From contig NZ_JARHUC010000009.1 of NCBI RefSeq assembly GCF_029223255.1, forward strand, positions 248,001 through 312,000: a DNA stretch of 64,000 nt, read 5' to 3'. The translations under genes were made by a program, and so were the position numbers. Under the pieces are notes generated by a model. The model had not been told where the DNA came from and did not search any database. It saw nothing but the letters and a program-made list of their open reading frames with translations. The DNA comes from Albimonas marina (lineage in GTDB: Bacteria; Pseudomonadota; Alphaproteobacteria; Rhodobacterales; Rhodobacteraceae). Positions within the stretch are counted from its first letter, which is position 1; each line of letters begins with the position of its first letter. This document shows, piece by piece, positions 52,070 through 59,603 of this stretch.

Positions 52070-52426
52070 GTTTCCTCACCCGGTAAAGCCTTCGGTCTGA
52101 GCCTACCTTACGTTCCGTAAGATTAAAACGCTTCACTTCGGGATCGTTGCGGAGGCCGTCGCGTCGCCGGGCGAGCGTGGGGAAGGGGAGCGCGTAGGCG
52201 GCCCGGGTCGGCGGAAGGCGCCGGGCCGGGTCCGGGCGAGCGGACCCGCGCGTCCGGCGCCCCTTCGTGCGGGGGGATGCGCGAGGCCCCGGTCCGGTCG
52301 AACGACCGGCCTCCGGGCGCATGGCGATCCGTCGGGGCGAGGGCCCGCCGGGCCGCGCCTCCAGGGCCCCGCCCTCGTCCCGGGGCGCGATCCGGTCGAT
52401 CCGGCAGGGCGGATCCGGAGGCCCGA
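52070..52426. other. 357-base gap between the small Cys protein and aroQ
   Basis: No gene supported. The left end (52080-52140) is less GC-rich and carries the inverted repeat noted separately, so it is the promoter region of the minus-strand two-gene unit. The rest, downstream of aroQ, is uniformly GC-rich. Confidence 0.45.
52107..52121. promoter_or_regulatory. Inverted repeat CTTACG-TTC-CGTAAG
   Basis: Perfect six-base arms around a three-base centre, 38 bases upstream of the small secreted protein's start, followed by the AT-rich ATTAAAACG. It could be an operator or overlap the promoter of the unit. Confidence 0.4.
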
Positions 52427-52864
52427 TCAGTCCTCGGCCATCTCCATCAGCGCGCGCACCGCCAGCCGGTATCCGCGCGCGCCCAGCCCCGCCATCACCG
52501 CCGTCGCCACCGGCGAGACCAGCGAGTGGTGGTAGATCTCCTCGCGCTTGTGGACGTTGGAGATGTGCAGCTCGATCAGCGGGCAGGGGACCATCTTCAG
52601 CGCGTCCATCACCGCCATCGAGTAGAAGGTGAAGGCGGCGGGGTTGATCAGCACGCCCGCGGCGTCCGCGTCGATCGCCTCGTGGATCCAGCCGATCAGC
52701 TCGGCCTCGGAGTTGGTCTGGCGGAACTCCAGCGGGAAGGCCCCCGCCTCGGCCCGGCACATCGCCTCGACCTCGGCGAGCGTGGTCTTGCCGTAGATCT
52801 CGGGCTCGCGCTTGCCCAGCCGGTTCAGGTTCGGGCCGTTCAGGACCCAGATCGCGCCGCTCAT
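52427..52864 (-). CDS. aroQ: Type II 3-dehydroquinate dehydratase
   Basis: 145 residues, the standard length. WVLNGPNLNRLGKREPEIYG carries Arg19 and Tyr24, and LIELHISNVHKREEIYHHS the catalytic His100. It interconverts 3-dehydroquinate and 3-dehydroshikimate. In the conserved NPxAxTHTS segment this protein reads INPAAFTFYS, so the usual substrate-contact His is Phe80. Its genes downstream/upstream are a TRAP transporter, a dehydroshikimate dehydratase and a quinate/shikimate-type dehydrogenase, so it probably works in quinate catabolism rather than aromatic amino acid synthesis. Starts at 52864, two bases after the DctM stop. Confidence 0.9.
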   Translation of the reverse strand: MSGAIWVLNGPNLNRLGKREPEIYGKTTLAEVEAMCRAEAGAFPLEFRQTNSEAELIGWIHEAIDADAAGVLINPAAFTFYSMAVMDALKMVPCPLIELHISNVHKREEIYHHSLVSPVATAVMAGLGARGYRLAVRALMEMAED

Positions 52865-52866
52865 GC

Positions 52867-54168
52867 TCACCCCTGGTAGCCGAAGAGACGGGGCAGCCAC
52901 AGCGACAGCCCCGGGAAGAAGGTTATCAGCGCCAGCGCGGCCAGCATCGCCAGCAGGAACGGCAGCGCCTCGCGCGCGATGGCCTGCAGCGGCTGTCCGG
53001 AGATCGAGGCCATCACGAACAGCAGCAGCCCGTAGGGCGGCGTGATCAGCCCCAGCATGATGTTCACCACGCAGACGATCCCGAAATGCACCATGTCGAT
53101 CCCCAGCGCGTTCGCCGTGGGGATGAAGACCGGCACGATCACCAGCAGGATCGTGGTCCCCTCCAGCAGGCAGCCCAGCATCAGCAGGATGGCGTTGACC
53201 ATCAGCAGGAAGGCGATGGGCGACAGGTCGAACCCCGCCAGCCAGGCCGACAGCGCCGTCGGGATGTTCTCGAGCGTGACCACGTAGTTGTAGACGATGG
53301 CCCCCGCGATCAGCATCCCGATCGAGATCGTCGTGCGCGCCGCCCCCGAGAGCGAGGCGTAGAGGCTCGCCGGCGTGATCGAGCGGTAGAGGAAGGTCGA
53401 GACCAGCAGCGCGTAGAGCGCCGCGATCGCCGCCGCCTCGGTCGGCGTGGTGGCGCCGCCGTAGATGCCGCCCAGCAGCACCGCGGGCATCAGCAGCGCC
53501 GGCAGCGCCCGGAAAGTCACGCCCGGCAGCTCGCGCACGGGGACCGGCGCCTCGACCGGAAAGCGGCGCCGGCGGGAGACGCCCACGATCAGCCCCGCCT
53601 GCATCAGGCCCATCATCAGCCCCGGGACCACGCCCGCCAGGAACAGGAAGCCGATGGAGGCGTCCGAGACTAGGGCGTAGATCACCACCGGGATCGAGGG
53701 CGGGATGATCGGGCCGATGACGGCGGAGGAGGCGGTCAGCGCCGCGGCGAAGGCGGGCGGATACTTGCCCCCCTCGGTCATCATCTTCTGCATCAGCTTG
53801 CCGGTGCCGGCCGCGTCCGCGATGGCCGAGCCCGACATGCCCGCGAAGATCACCGACTGCGCCACGTTGACCAGCGCGAGCCCCCCGCGGAAGCGCCCCA
53901 CGAAGGCGTTGCAGAAGGCGAGCAGCCGCGAGGTCATCGCGCCCGCGTTCATCAGCTCCGCGGCCAGGATGAACAGGGGAACGGCCAGCAGGATGTAGCT
54001 GGAGAACAGGCCGTTCAGCATCTGCTCGGCCGCGGTCCCCAGGTCCAGCCCGGACATCATCAGGTAGAGCACCGACGAGGCGATCATCGCGTGCCCGATC
54101 GGCAGCCCGAGCAGCGCCAGCGCGACGATCGAGACGACCGAAGCCGCGAACGGGTCGATGGCGATCAC
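52867..54168 (-). CDS. dctM: TRAP transporter large membrane subunit
   Basis: 433 residues with about twelve hydrophobic segments. DctM landmarks: LLAVPLFILAAELMNAGAMTSRL, GMSGSAIADAAGTGKLMQKMM, SSAVIGPIIPPSIPVVIYAL and VNIMLGLITPPYGLLLFVMAS. It is the sodium-driven transport channel of a tripartite system. Start is a GTG at 54168 overlapping the DctQ stop by four bases (GTGA); no ATG lies at the proper place. The neighbouring catabolic enzymes make quinate or shikimate the likely cargo. Confidence 0.92.
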   Translation of the reverse strand: MIAIDPFAASVVSIVALALLGLPIGHAMIASSVLYLMMSGLDLGTAAEQMLNGLFSSYILLAVPLFILAAELMNAGAMTSRLLAFCNAFVGRFRGGLALVNVAQSVIFAGMSGSAIADAAGTGKLMQKMMTEGGKYPPAFAAALTASSAVIGPIIPPSIPVVIYALVSDASIGFLFLAGVVPGLMMGLMQAGLIVGVSRRRRFPVEAPVPVRELPGVTFRALPALLMPAVLLGGIYGGATTPTEAAAIAALYALLVSTFLYRSITPASLYASLSGAARTTISIGMLIAGAIVYNYVVTLENIPTALSAWLAGFDLSPIAFLLMVNAILLMLGCLLEGTTILLVIVPVFIPTANALGIDMVHFGIVCVVNIMLGLITPPYGLLLFVMASISGQPLQAIAREALPFLLAMLAALALITFFPGLSLWLPRLFGYQG

Positions 54169-54677
54169 GGCAGGTCCTCGAGGTTGCGCTCGCCGCGCTC
54201 CGGCCGGCTGCGCAGCGCCTGCACGAACAGCCAGGCGTAGCGGATCAGAACCGCGACGGCGAAGATCATGAAGACCATGAACAGGTGGTCGTAGCGGATC
54301 TTGAGGTAGGTGGTCTTCTGGATCTTCATGAAGCTCACGAAGTCCCAGGCCGCGGGCAGCGAGGCGCCGTAGAGCACGAGCAGCGCCGCCGCCGCGATCC
54401 CCTGCATCCAGCGCCGGGTCCTCGCCCCGACCGCCGACCAGACCACGTCGAAGCGGATCTCCTCGCGCTCGGGCAGCACCAGGCCCGCGCCCCACAGCAC
54501 CAGCCACAGCCACATCACCAGCGTCAGCTCCGAGGCCCAGCCGACGGGCAGGTTCAGCAGGTAGCGGAAGGCGACCTGCACCACGAAGGCCGCGAACATC
54601 ACCGCCAGCATCGCGACGGCGACGTTCTCGGCCCGGCGGTGCAGCCAGCCGCCCAGCGGGACCAGGCGATCCATCAT
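54165..54677 (-). CDS. dctQ: TRAP transporter small membrane subunit
   Basis: 170 residues, four transmembrane helices. NVAVAMLAVMFAAFVVQVAFRYLLNLPVGWASELTLVMWLWLVLWGAG is the DctQ core with the conserved FRY and W-x-x-E elements. The loop KIQKTTYLKIRYDHLFMVFMIFA precedes helix four. It partners DctM. Two adjacent ATG codons at 54677 and 54674 are equally possible starts. Coupled to dctM by overlap and 63 bases after dctP. Confidence 0.9.
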   Translation of the reverse strand: MMDRLVPLGGWLHRRAENVAVAMLAVMFAAFVVQVAFRYLLNLPVGWASELTLVMWLWLVLWGAGLVLPEREEIRFDVVWSAVGARTRRWMQGIAAAALLVLYGASLPAAWDFVSFMKIQKTTYLKIRYDHLFMVFMIFAVAVLIRYAWLFVQALRSRPERGERNLEDLP

Positions 54678-54740
54678 CCCGGCGTTCCTTTCATCCGCGC
54701 CCGGGACGGGGGCCGGCCCCGGCCCCGGGCGCGGTCGGCG

Positions 54741-55724
54741 TCACAGCGCGTTGATCCGGTCCAGCATCCCCTCGGGCCAGGACGAGGAGAGGTCGGAGTC
54801 GAGATACTTCTTCTGCGCGAAGGCGCGGAACGCGTCCACGTCGGGCGTGTAGATCTCGAGCCCCTTCTCCTTGAAGCTGTCGGCCAGCTTCTGCTCGCGC
54901 GCCAGGTGCTGCTCGGTCGACCAGGCGATGGCCTCGTCGGCGGCCTTGTCGAAGGCGGCGCGGTCGGCGTCCGACATGCCCTCGTAGGCCTTCTTCGAGA
55001 TCACCAGCAGGTCGTAGCCCACCAGGTGCGAGGTCAGGACGATCTGCTTCATCACCTCGTAGAACTTCATGTTCTCGACGTTGGGCAGGGGGTTGTCCTG
55101 GCCGTCGATCGCGCCGGTCTGCAGGCCGGTGTAGACCTCGGCGTACGCCATCGGCGTGGGGTTCGCGCCCAGCGCCTCGCCCAGGAACTGCCAGGCCTCG
55201 CCGCCGGGCATGCGCAGCTTGACGCCGGCCATGTCGGCCGGGGTCTCGACGCGCTTGTCGATGCGCAGGCCGACCTGGCGGGTCCCGAAGTAGGTCGGGC
55301 CGAGGATGTGGATGCCCAGCTGGTCCTCGGCCAGCTTCTTCATCTCGGCGCCCGCGTCGCTGTCGAAGAACGCCTTCAGGTGGGCGGCGTCGCGGAACAG
55401 GTAGGCCGAGGTCAGGATCGAGAAGGCCGGGATCTGGTTGGCGATGTCCTGGGGCGCGACGTTGCCCATGTCCAGGTTGCCGCGCTGGATGGCGATGATC
55501 TCGGTGCCCTGCTTGAACAGCGTGCCGCCGTAGTAGGGCTCGATGGTCGCCACGTCCGAGACGCCGCCCTTCAGCCGCTTCATCATCTCGGCGCGGATGT
55601 CCTGCTCGGAGAACACCGCCGAGAACTTCAGCGTGGGCTTGTCCTGGGCGACCGCCGGCGCGGCGGCGAGCGCCAGCGCCCCCGCCATCAGTCCCAGCGC
55701 CGTCCTGCGCGCGATCTTCATCAT
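54741..55724 (-). CDS. dctP: TRAP transporter periplasmic binding protein
   Basis: 327 residues. Signal peptide (ARRTALGLMAGALALAAAPAVAQD), then the DctP fold: VKLRMPGGEAWQFLGEALGA (the Arg salt-bridging a carboxylate ligand), TPMAYAEVYTGLQTGAIDGQDNPL (family signature). It captures an organic acid in the periplasm for DctQM. A strong GGGAGG site precedes the two ATG codons; the first (55724) is used. First transport gene after the dehydratase gene, 26 bases downstream of it. Cargo inferred as quinate/shikimate or protocatechuate-like acid. Confidence 0.92.
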   Translation of the reverse strand: MMKIARRTALGLMAGALALAAAPAVAQDKPTLKFSAVFSEQDIRAEMMKRLKGGVSDVATIEPYYGGTLFKQGTEIIAIQRGNLDMGNVAPQDIANQIPAFSILTSAYLFRDAAHLKAFFDSDAGAEMKKLAEDQLGIHILGPTYFGTRQVGLRIDKRVETPADMAGVKLRMPGGEAWQFLGEALGANPTPMAYAEVYTGLQTGAIDGQDNPLPNVENMKFYEVMKQIVLTSHLVGYDLLVISKKAYEGMSDADRAAFDKAADEAIAWSTEQHLAREQKLADSFKEKGLEIYTPDVDAFRAFAQKKYLDSDLSSSWPEGMLDRINAL

Positions 55725-55750
55725 GGTCTTCCTCCCTTTTCGGTTCCCGT

Positions 55751-57679
55751 TCAGCCGTCCAGTCGCGGCCGTGCGTCTCGGGGCAGCCCGGGCGGCCCCA
55801 TCAGGCGGGCCTGCGCCGCCACCCGGAAGGGGGCGTTCGGTCCGCCGTAGCCGGCGTAGGCGCCCTGCCGCTCCACGATCTCGAAGAAGATCCCGTCCCC
55901 GAAAGGACGCGAGTAGAGCTGCAGGAAGCGCCCGCCGGCGTCCTGGTCGAAGAGGATGTCGGCGGCCCGCAGCCGCGCCACGTAGGCGTCGTCCAGCGCG
56001 AAGCGCGCGGCCAGGTCCTCGTAGTAGTTGTCGGGCATCGGCAGCGCCGAGAAGCCGTTGCGCGCCAGCGCCTCGGCCGTGGCCAGCAGGTCGGACGAGG
56101 CGAAGGCCACGTGCTGAACCGAGCTTCCGAAACTGTCGGCGATGAAGCGCCCGGCGAAGGTGCGGTGGGTCTCGGCCCCGTTCAGCGTCAGGCGCAGGCG
56201 CCCGTCGGCGGCCTCGATCGCCTGGCTGCGCACCAGCCCGCCGGGGTCCACGACGTCGACCATCGGCTGCTTCTCCACCTCGAACAGCGAGAGGTAGAAC
56301 AGCGACCAGGTCAGCATCTCCTCGTAGTTCATCGTCTGGGCGACGTGATCCACGCCCGTCAGCCCCGCGGGTTCGGAGGGGGCGTCGTCCGCGACGGGGC
56401 GGAACTCCGTCTCCCAGACCCGGGCGAGCCCGCTGCGCCCGTCGATGAAGTGCAGGATGCCCCCGCCGACGCCGCGGATGGCGGGGATGTCGAGCTCCCC
56501 CGGTCCCACCGCCTGCGCGAAGGTCGCGGCCCCCAGCGCCTGCGCCCGCGCCACCGTCGCCTGCGCGTCGTCGACCGCGAGCCCGAGGTCGCACACGTTC
56601 AGCCCGTGCGCGATGTGGGCCGAGGCCGCGAAGCCCTCCCGGTCGGTGTTGACCACGATCCGCGCCTCGCCCTGCCGCCACAGGTCCACGGCCTTCGAGA
56701 CGTGGCGCCCCTCGCGCCGGAAGCCCATCACGCGCAGCAGCGCGCCGAGGCCCGCGGCCTCGCGCTCGTCGGCGGCGAATTCCACGAAGCTCACGCCCTG
56801 GGCGTGGATGCGCGGCGGCATCGGCGGCGGGGCGATGGCGATCTCCGGCTCCTGGCGCGCCACCGCGTCCATCAGGTGCAGGAGCGAGCGGCGCCCGTCC
56901 ACCGCGATGGTCCGCGGGCTGCCGCCCCGGAACTGGTCGTTGAAGACCTCGAGGCTGAGCGGCCCCGCGTAGCCCGTCGCCGCGACCGCGCGCATGAAGC
57001 CGGTCACGTCCAGGTCGCCCTCTCCCGGCATGCAGCGGAAGTGGCGCGACCAGTAGAGCAGGTCCATGTCGATCTTCGGCGCGTCGGCGAGCTGCACGAA
57101 GAAGATCCGGTCGCCCGGGATCCGCCGGATCGTGTCGGGGTCGATGCCGCGGCCCAGCGTGTGGAAGCTGTCCACGATCAGCCCGACCGCGGGGTGGTCG
57201 GCCCGGCGCACCACCTCCCACGCGTCGCGGTGGTCGTTGACGTGCCGGCCCCATGCCAGCGCCTCGAACCCCACGCGCAGGCCGCGGGCGGCGGCGCGCT
57301 CGCCCAGCTCGGCGAAGTCGTCGGCCATGCGGTCGACGCCGCCCAGCGCCTCGGGATGGACCGAGGAGCAGACCAGCACCAGGTCGCAGCCCATCCGCTC
57401 CATCAGGTCGAACTTGCGCTCGGCCCGGTCGAAGGCGCGGGCGCGCAGCGGCTCGGGCAGGCCCTCGAAGTCGCGGAAGGGCTGGAAGAGGGTGATCTCC
57501 AGCCCGTGGTCGGCGGCCATGCGGGCCACCTCCCCGGCGCCCTTCTCGAAGGCGATGAAGTCCTGCTCGAAGATCTCGATGCCGTCGAAACCGGCGGCCG
57601 AGATCGCGGCCAGCTTCTCGCGCAGGTCGCCGGCGAGGCAGACCGTGGCGATCGAGGTCCTGAGCGGCGCTCGCGTCAT
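55751..57679 (-). CDS. quiC: 3-Dehydroshikimate dehydratase, QuiC1-type fusion with an HPPD-like domain
   Basis: 642 residues. Residues 1-285 form a xylose-isomerase-like TIM barrel with metal ligands Glu139, Asp170, His173, Gln196 and Glu244 (VGFEALAW, IVDSFHTLG, FVQLADAP, LSLEVFND), as in AsbF/QuiC. Residues about 290-630 form a 4-hydroxyphenylpyruvate-dioxygenase-like region with an intact His-His-Glu set (His445 in GVDHVAQT, His523 in VQHVAFAS, Glu600 in FFEIVERQ). The Pseudomonas QuiC1 enzyme has this layout and converts 3-dehydroshikimate to protocatechuate; the role of the second domain there is unclear. ATGA overlap with the dehydrogenase gene upstream. No protocatechuate ring-cleavage genes are in the window. 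Confidence 0.88.
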   Translation of the reverse strand: MTRAPLRTSIATVCLAGDLREKLAAISAAGFDGIEIFEQDFIAFEKGAGEVARMAADHGLEITLFQPFRDFEGLPEPLRARAFDRAERKFDLMERMGCDLVLVCSSVHPEALGGVDRMADDFAELGERAAARGLRVGFEALAWGRHVNDHRDAWEVVRRADHPAVGLIVDSFHTLGRGIDPDTIRRIPGDRIFFVQLADAPKIDMDLLYWSRHFRCMPGEGDLDVTGFMRAVAATGYAGPLSLEVFNDQFRGGSPRTIAVDGRRSLLHLMDAVARQEPEIAIAPPPMPPRIHAQGVSFVEFAADEREAAGLGALLRVMGFRREGRHVSKAVDLWRQGEARIVVNTDREGFAASAHIAHGLNVCDLGLAVDDAQATVARAQALGAATFAQAVGPGELDIPAIRGVGGGILHFIDGRSGLARVWETEFRPVADDAPSEPAGLTGVDHVAQTMNYEEMLTWSLFYLSLFEVEKQPMVDVVDPGGLVRSQAIEAADGRLRLTLNGAETHRTFAGRFIADSFGSSVQHVAFASSDLLATAEALARNGFSALPMPDNYYEDLAARFALDDAYVARLRAADILFDQDAGGRFLQLYSRPFGDGIFFEIVERQGAYAGYGGPNAPFRVAAQARLMGPPGLPRDARPRLDG

Positions 57680-58599
57680 GCCGCCCCCTGCGACGCTGCG
57701 TTCGGCGCGGCGTTCGGCGCGGCGTCGAAGCTCTCGAACGTCGCCCGCATCCGGTCGGGGTCGGCCTCGCGCCCGGTGAACAGGCGGAAGGCGCGCGCCG
57801 CCTGGAAGATCGCCATGCCCGACCCCGGCAGAACGCGGCAGCCCTTCGCCCGCGCGGCGCGCAGCAGCGCTGTCTCCAGCGGGAAGTAGACCACGTCGGC
57901 GACCCAGTGGCGGGGCTCGATCGCCGCCTCGGGAAGCGGCAGGCCCGGCAGCTTGGCCATGCCCACGGGGGTCGCGTTGACGATGCCGTCGGCCTGCGCG
58001 GCGCAGGCGGGATCGCTCGCCGCCTCCGCCCGGCCCGGGCCGTGGCGCGCGACGACCGCGGCGGCGAGGTCGCGGGCGAGCGCCGCGTCTACGTCCAGGA
58101 TCATCAGCCGCCCCACGCCCGCGTCGGCGAGCGCATGGGCCACGGCCCCGCCCGCGCCCCCGGCGCCGAGCAGCAGCACCGCGTCGCGGGCGACGTCGGG
58201 CAGGCCGCGGCGGAAGCTCTCGGCGAAGCCGAAGTGGTCGGTGTTGTGCCCGAACCGGCGCCCGTCGCGGAACACGACGGTGTTGACCGCGCCCACCGCC
58301 TCGGCGTTCGCCGACAGGGCGTGCAGATGGGTCATCACCGCGCGCTTGCAGGGATAGGTGACGTTGAGGCCGTCGTAGCCCTCGCCCTCCAGCCGGTCGA
58401 GCAGCGCGCCGAGCGGCTCGTCCCGTCCGGCGAGGTCGATCAGGCGGTAGTCGAGGTCGATCCCCTGGGCGCGCCCCTCGGCCATGTGCATGCGCGGCGT
58501 GCGCGACGGGCCGATGCCCTGGCCGATCAGCCCGACCAGAACGCGCCGTCGCGCGTCGGGGGCGCTCGCCTGCGCGCCGGGGGCCGTCTGGTCCGCCAA
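57676..58599 (-). CDS. Shikimate/quinate 5-dehydrogenase (AroE family)
   Basis: 307 residues. Substrate domain VLVGLIGQGIGPSRTPRMH and LNVTYPCKRAVM (catalytic Lys), HNTDHFGF (catalytic Asp), cofactor loop LLLGAGGAGGAVAHAL, and ATPVGMAKLPG. It oxidises quinate or shikimate with NAD(P), opening the catabolic route fed by the TRAP transporter. Asp in the segment MILDVDAA after the second strand suggests NAD, typical of catabolic enzymes. A TTG start at 58599 is proposed: GGGAGG lies eight bases upstream and no ATG or GTG fits. The long frame further upstream overlaps the regulator gene and is spurious. Confidence 0.88.
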   Translation of the reverse strand: MADQTAPGAQASAPDARRRVLVGLIGQGIGPSRTPRMHMAEGRAQGIDLDYRLIDLAGRDEPLGALLDRLEGEGYDGLNVTYPCKRAVMTHLHALSANAEAVGAVNTVVFRDGRRFGHNTDHFGFAESFRRGLPDVARDAVLLLGAGGAGGAVAHALADAGVGRLMILDVDAALARDLAAAVVARHGPGRAEAASDPACAAQADGIVNATPVGMAKLPGLPLPEAAIEPRHWVADVVYFPLETALLRAARAKGCRVLPGSGMAIFQAARAFRLFTGREADPDRMRATFESFDAAPNAAPNAASQGAA

Positions 58600-58641
58600 T
58601 CCGAGATCCTCCCTGCGCCGGTCTCCCTCCGGCTTGCGTCG

Positions 58642-58691
58642 ACAATGTCCGTGGCGGTTAAATATGTCAACAATGTTCGCTCCGGTTAAAA
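58642..58691. promoter_or_regulatory. Tandem direct repeat, candidate TetR operators
   Basis: Two 22-base units start at 58642 and 58670 (28-base period) and share 17 of 22 bases: both begin ACAATGT and carry CGGTTAAA at the end. They lie in the AT-rich centre of the gap between the AroE-like gene and the divergent TetR gene, ideal for autoregulation and control of the catabolic operon. Confidence 0.55.
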
Positions 58692-58759
58692 TGGCGCGAC
58701 GACGAGAAGCCGGGCGCCGACGCGCGCCGGCCGCTAGACTGGCCGGCGGAGGAGGCGCG

Positions 58760-59467
58760 ATGACAAAGCTGGACGAGAGCGAGGCGGAGGCCGGGGCGGA
58801 GCCGGAGGGCGCGCGCCGCCGCTGGAAGCAGGACCCCGCGACCGTGCAGGCCGACATCCTGGACGCCGCGCGGGCGCTGTTCGCGCGCAAGGGCTATTCC
58901 GGCGCCCGGGTCGAGGAGATCGCGGCCAGCACCTCCTACTCCAAGCGGATGATCTACTACTACTTCGGCGACAAGGAGGGGCTCTGGCGCGCCGTCCTCG
59001 CCGAAGCCTACCGCCGGACCCGCGAGGCCGAGGAGGCGCTGGACCTGCGCGGCGTGCCCCCCGTCGAGGCGCTGCGCCGGCTGGCCGAGTTCACCTTCGA
59101 GAATCACGCCGCCCGCCGCGACTTCATCCGCCTGGTGATGATCGAGAACGTGCACGAGGGCGCGCACATGCCCGACGCGGACGAGATGGCGGGCCCCAAC
59201 CTCTCGGTCATCCGGCTGCTGGCGGACATCTACGAGCGCGGCCTCGCCGCCGGCCTGTTCCGCCCCGGCCTGACGCCGCTGGAGCTGCACTGGCAGATCT
59301 CGGCGCTGAGCTACTTCAACGTCGCCAACCGCGCCACCTTCTCGCGCATCTTCGGCGACGCCCTGTTCACCCCCGACGGCCAGGACCGCCTGAAGCGCCA
59401 GGTCGGCGAGGCGCTGCTCCGCTTCGTGCTGACCCCCGAGGCGCTCGCACGCGAGCTGGGCGACTGA
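58760..59467 (+). CDS. TetR/AcrR-family transcriptional regulator
   Basis: 235 residues. N-terminal DNA-binding domain about 27-75: ILDAARALFARKGYSGARVEEIAA followed by STSYSKRMIYYYFGDKEGLW, the recognition helix and TetR Y-F-x-x-K signature. The C-terminal ligand domain (VPPVEALRRLAEFTFENHAARR ...) resembles regulators with the TetR_C_6-like fold. Divergent from the quinate operon with tandem repeats between them, so it most likely represses that operon until quinate, shikimate or a metabolite binds. GGAGGAGG precedes the ATG at 58760. Confidence 0.92.
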   Translation: MTKLDESEAEAGAEPEGARRRWKQDPATVQADILDAARALFARKGYSGARVEEIAASTSYSKRMIYYYFGDKEGLWRAVLAEAYRRTREAEEALDLRGVPPVEALRRLAEFTFENHAARRDFIRLVMIENVHEGAHMPDADEMAGPNLSVIRLLADIYERGLAAGLFRPGLTPLELHWQISALSYFNVANRATFSRIFGDALFTPDGQDRLKRQVGEALLRFVLTPEALARELGD

Positions 59468-59531
59468 CGAAGCACCGCCGCGGAGCCGGGGCCGACCGCG
59501 GACCCGCCGCCGGACGGCCGCCGCGCGAACC

Positions 59532-59560
59532 GAAAGGGCGCCGCGAGGCGGCGCCCTTTC
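59532..59560. terminator. Strong bidirectional hairpin between convergent genes
   Basis: GAAAGGGCGCCGC and GCGGCGCCCTTTC are perfect 13-base arms around a three-base loop (GAG). Each arm ends in A/T-rich bases, so both strands show a GC stem with a short T-tract. It separates the TetR and RTX protease genes. Confidence 0.8.
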
Positions 59561-59603
59561 AAGGCCTGGGCGGGGCGTCGGCCCGGCCTCCCGCCCCCGC
59601 CGG

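Noticed and set aside
55751-57679. 4-Hydroxyphenylpyruvate dioxygenase of tyrosine degradation
   Set aside because: The N-terminal half is a complete dehydroshikimate-dehydratase barrel and the neighbours are quinate-pathway genes; no homogentisate genes are present.
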